DNA of 7,313 nucleotides from Pseudomonadota bacterium (GTDB lineage: Bacteria > Pseudomonadota > Alphaproteobacteria > Rhizobiales > Hyphomicrobiaceae): NCBI GenBank assembly GCA_023410905.1, contig JAEYPL010000139.1, positions 1-7,313 of the forward strand. Reading direction: 5' to 3'. The position numbers and the translations under genes are program-made. A model generated the notes under the pieces. The model was given only the letters and a program-made list of their open reading frames with translations. It had not been told where the DNA came from and searched no databases. Below are positions 6,852 through 7,313 of the stretch, piece after piece; the first letter of the stretch is position 1; each line of letters begins with the position of its first letter.

Positions 6852-7107
6852 ATTCTCGTCAACCCTTTGCTGATGCATGGCGCCGCTCGGCGGGCGCTCG
6901 ATTTGATGTCCATATAGGCCGTGTGCGCGAGGGCGTCCACATTCCCGCTCTGGACCCGTTGTGAACGGCTAGAGATTTCTTTGCGTCTCAAATGCTTGTG
7001 AGAGCGCCGAAGGTCGCTGTGGGCCGAGGGTTGAAACTGCGGGAGCCGCACGATAGGCATGGCGCGGCATAATAATTGCGCAGGGCGGTTCGGCAGGGCG
7101 AGGAAAC
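6852..7107. promoter_or_regulatory. Divergent PpiD-like / tpiA control region
   Basis: This gap between divergent genes must hold both promoters, but neither is clear. On the plus strand CATAAT (7068-7073) matches the -10 consensus at 5 of 6 positions about 35 nt before tpiA, without a good -35. TTGAAA (7031-7036) is a possible -35 with only a poor -10 after 17 nt. An inverted repeat TCTCA (6986-6990) / TGAGA (6999-7003) with an 8-nt centre lies mid-gap. On the minus strand TATATG (6916-6911) lies about 60 nt upstream of the folding-factor start, again without a good -35. Confidence 0.3.
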
Positions 7108-7313
7108 ATGACCGGAAGTACGATCAGGCCGCTCGTGGCCGGCAATTGGAAAATGAACGGGCTCGCGGCCTCCCTTGCCGAGGCCGACGCCATGGCGAAA
7201 GGCCTCTCGAACGAAGCCGCCGATGTCCTCATCTGTCCGCCCGCGACACTGATCACCAAGCTCGCCGATACGCTCGCCGGATCGCGTATCGCCGTCGGCG
7301 GACAGGACTGCCA
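7108..7313 (+). CDS. tpiA: Triosephosphate isomerase, N-terminal part (runs off right edge)
   Basis: This cytoplasmic glycolytic and gluconeogenic enzyme interconverts dihydroxyacetone phosphate and glyceraldehyde 3-phosphate (EC 5.3.1.1). The visible 68 codons begin MTGSTIRPLVAGNWKMNG, which contains the family's first (beta/alpha)8-barrel strand with active-site Asn13 and catalytic Lys15. They continue to VLICPPATLI and end with VGGQDC, the conserved strand before the 'H' that the edge cuts. The catalytic His and Glu lie beyond the window. GAGGA (7100-7104) lies 3 nt before ATG at 7108-7110. The gene is divergent from the PpiD-like gene. In many Rhizobiales secG and pyrG follow tpiA, so those would be expected to the right (inference from family context). 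No oddities are seen in the part present. Confidence 0.96.
   Translation, partial: MTGSTIRPLVAGNWKMNGLAASLAEADAMAKGLSNEAADVLICPPATLITKLADTLAGSRIAVGGQDC

Noticed and set aside
4417..6881. The 10-mer GATGCATGGC occurs near the starts of both dgt (4417-4426) and the PpiD-like gene (6872-6881)
   Set aside because: It contains the self-complementary ATGCAT plus common bases. Two copies of ten bases in different positions relative to the genes are not evidence of a shared site.
5625..6917. A 430-codon plus-strand open frame antisense to the PpiD-like gene
   Set aside because: Its Leu/Arg/Asp/Gly-rich composition is the mirror of the helical, charged minus-strand protein, and there is no ribosome binding site or recognisable family.
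6836..7060. A 74-codon minus-strand open frame across the divergent gap
   Set aside because: It overlaps the start of the PpiD-like gene in another frame, has no ribosome binding site and no recognisable features; the gap is better read as promoter DNA.
1..7313. CRISPR array, tRNA or rRNA genes, insertion sequences, toxin-antitoxin or defence genes
   Set aside because: No spaced direct repeats, cloverleaf sequences, terminal inverted repeats or transposase or defence motifs were seen, and conserved housekeeping genes fill the window.

Overview
The window looks like an ordinary chromosomal housekeeping segment of a GC-rich alphaproteobacterium, most likely of the order Rhizobiales/Hyphomicrobiales. 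The basis is strong GC bias at third codon positions, AGGA-type ribosome binding sites, GANTC (CcrM-type) sites in the gaps, and the order dgt - argS - SPOR-type membrane protein. From memory that order is typical of the group, as is a PpiD/SurA-like gene divergent from tpiA. Genus cannot be decided from this sequence alone.

Layout from left to right. Positions 1-1154 (minus) hold the N-terminal 384 codons of a bitopic membrane protein of the rhizobial SPOR type; it is cut by the left edge, and the SPOR domain itself is outside the window. Positions 1262-3028 (minus) encode arginyl-tRNA synthetase (argS). Positions 3101-4384 (minus) encode a dGTPase-like HD-domain triphosphohydrolase with a GTG start. 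These three genes are co-directional with gaps of 72 and 107 bp and probably form one transcription unit, dgt-argS-SPOR. A 193-bp gap (4385-4577) separates dgt from the divergent A-type Fe-S carrier gene (4578-4922, plus). It carries a good sigma70-like promoter and a perfect short palindrome over its -10/start region. The Fe-S gene converges on a PpiD/SurA-like periplasmic folding factor (4953-6851 or 6878, minus), and a 9-bp hairpin between them spans the folding-factor stop codon. After a 230-256 bp divergent gap, tpiA (triosephosphate isomerase) begins at 7108 on the plus strand and runs off the right edge.

The genes serve separate core functions: translation (argS), nucleotide pool control (dgt), Fe-S cluster delivery (ErpA/IscA type), envelope protein folding (PpiD-like), glycolysis (tpiA) and, by inference, cell-wall/septum binding (SPOR protein). 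I see no mobile element, CRISPR array, tRNA, rRNA or defence system. I did not find an undescribed system. The points most worth a second look are small: the Gly/Tyr/Gln/His-rich cytoplasmic tail of the SPOR-type protein, the palindrome over the Fe-S gene promoter, clustering of GANTC sites in intergenic DNA, a parvulin domain with a degenerate second-His region, and the compact shared 3' end of the Fe-S and PpiD genes.
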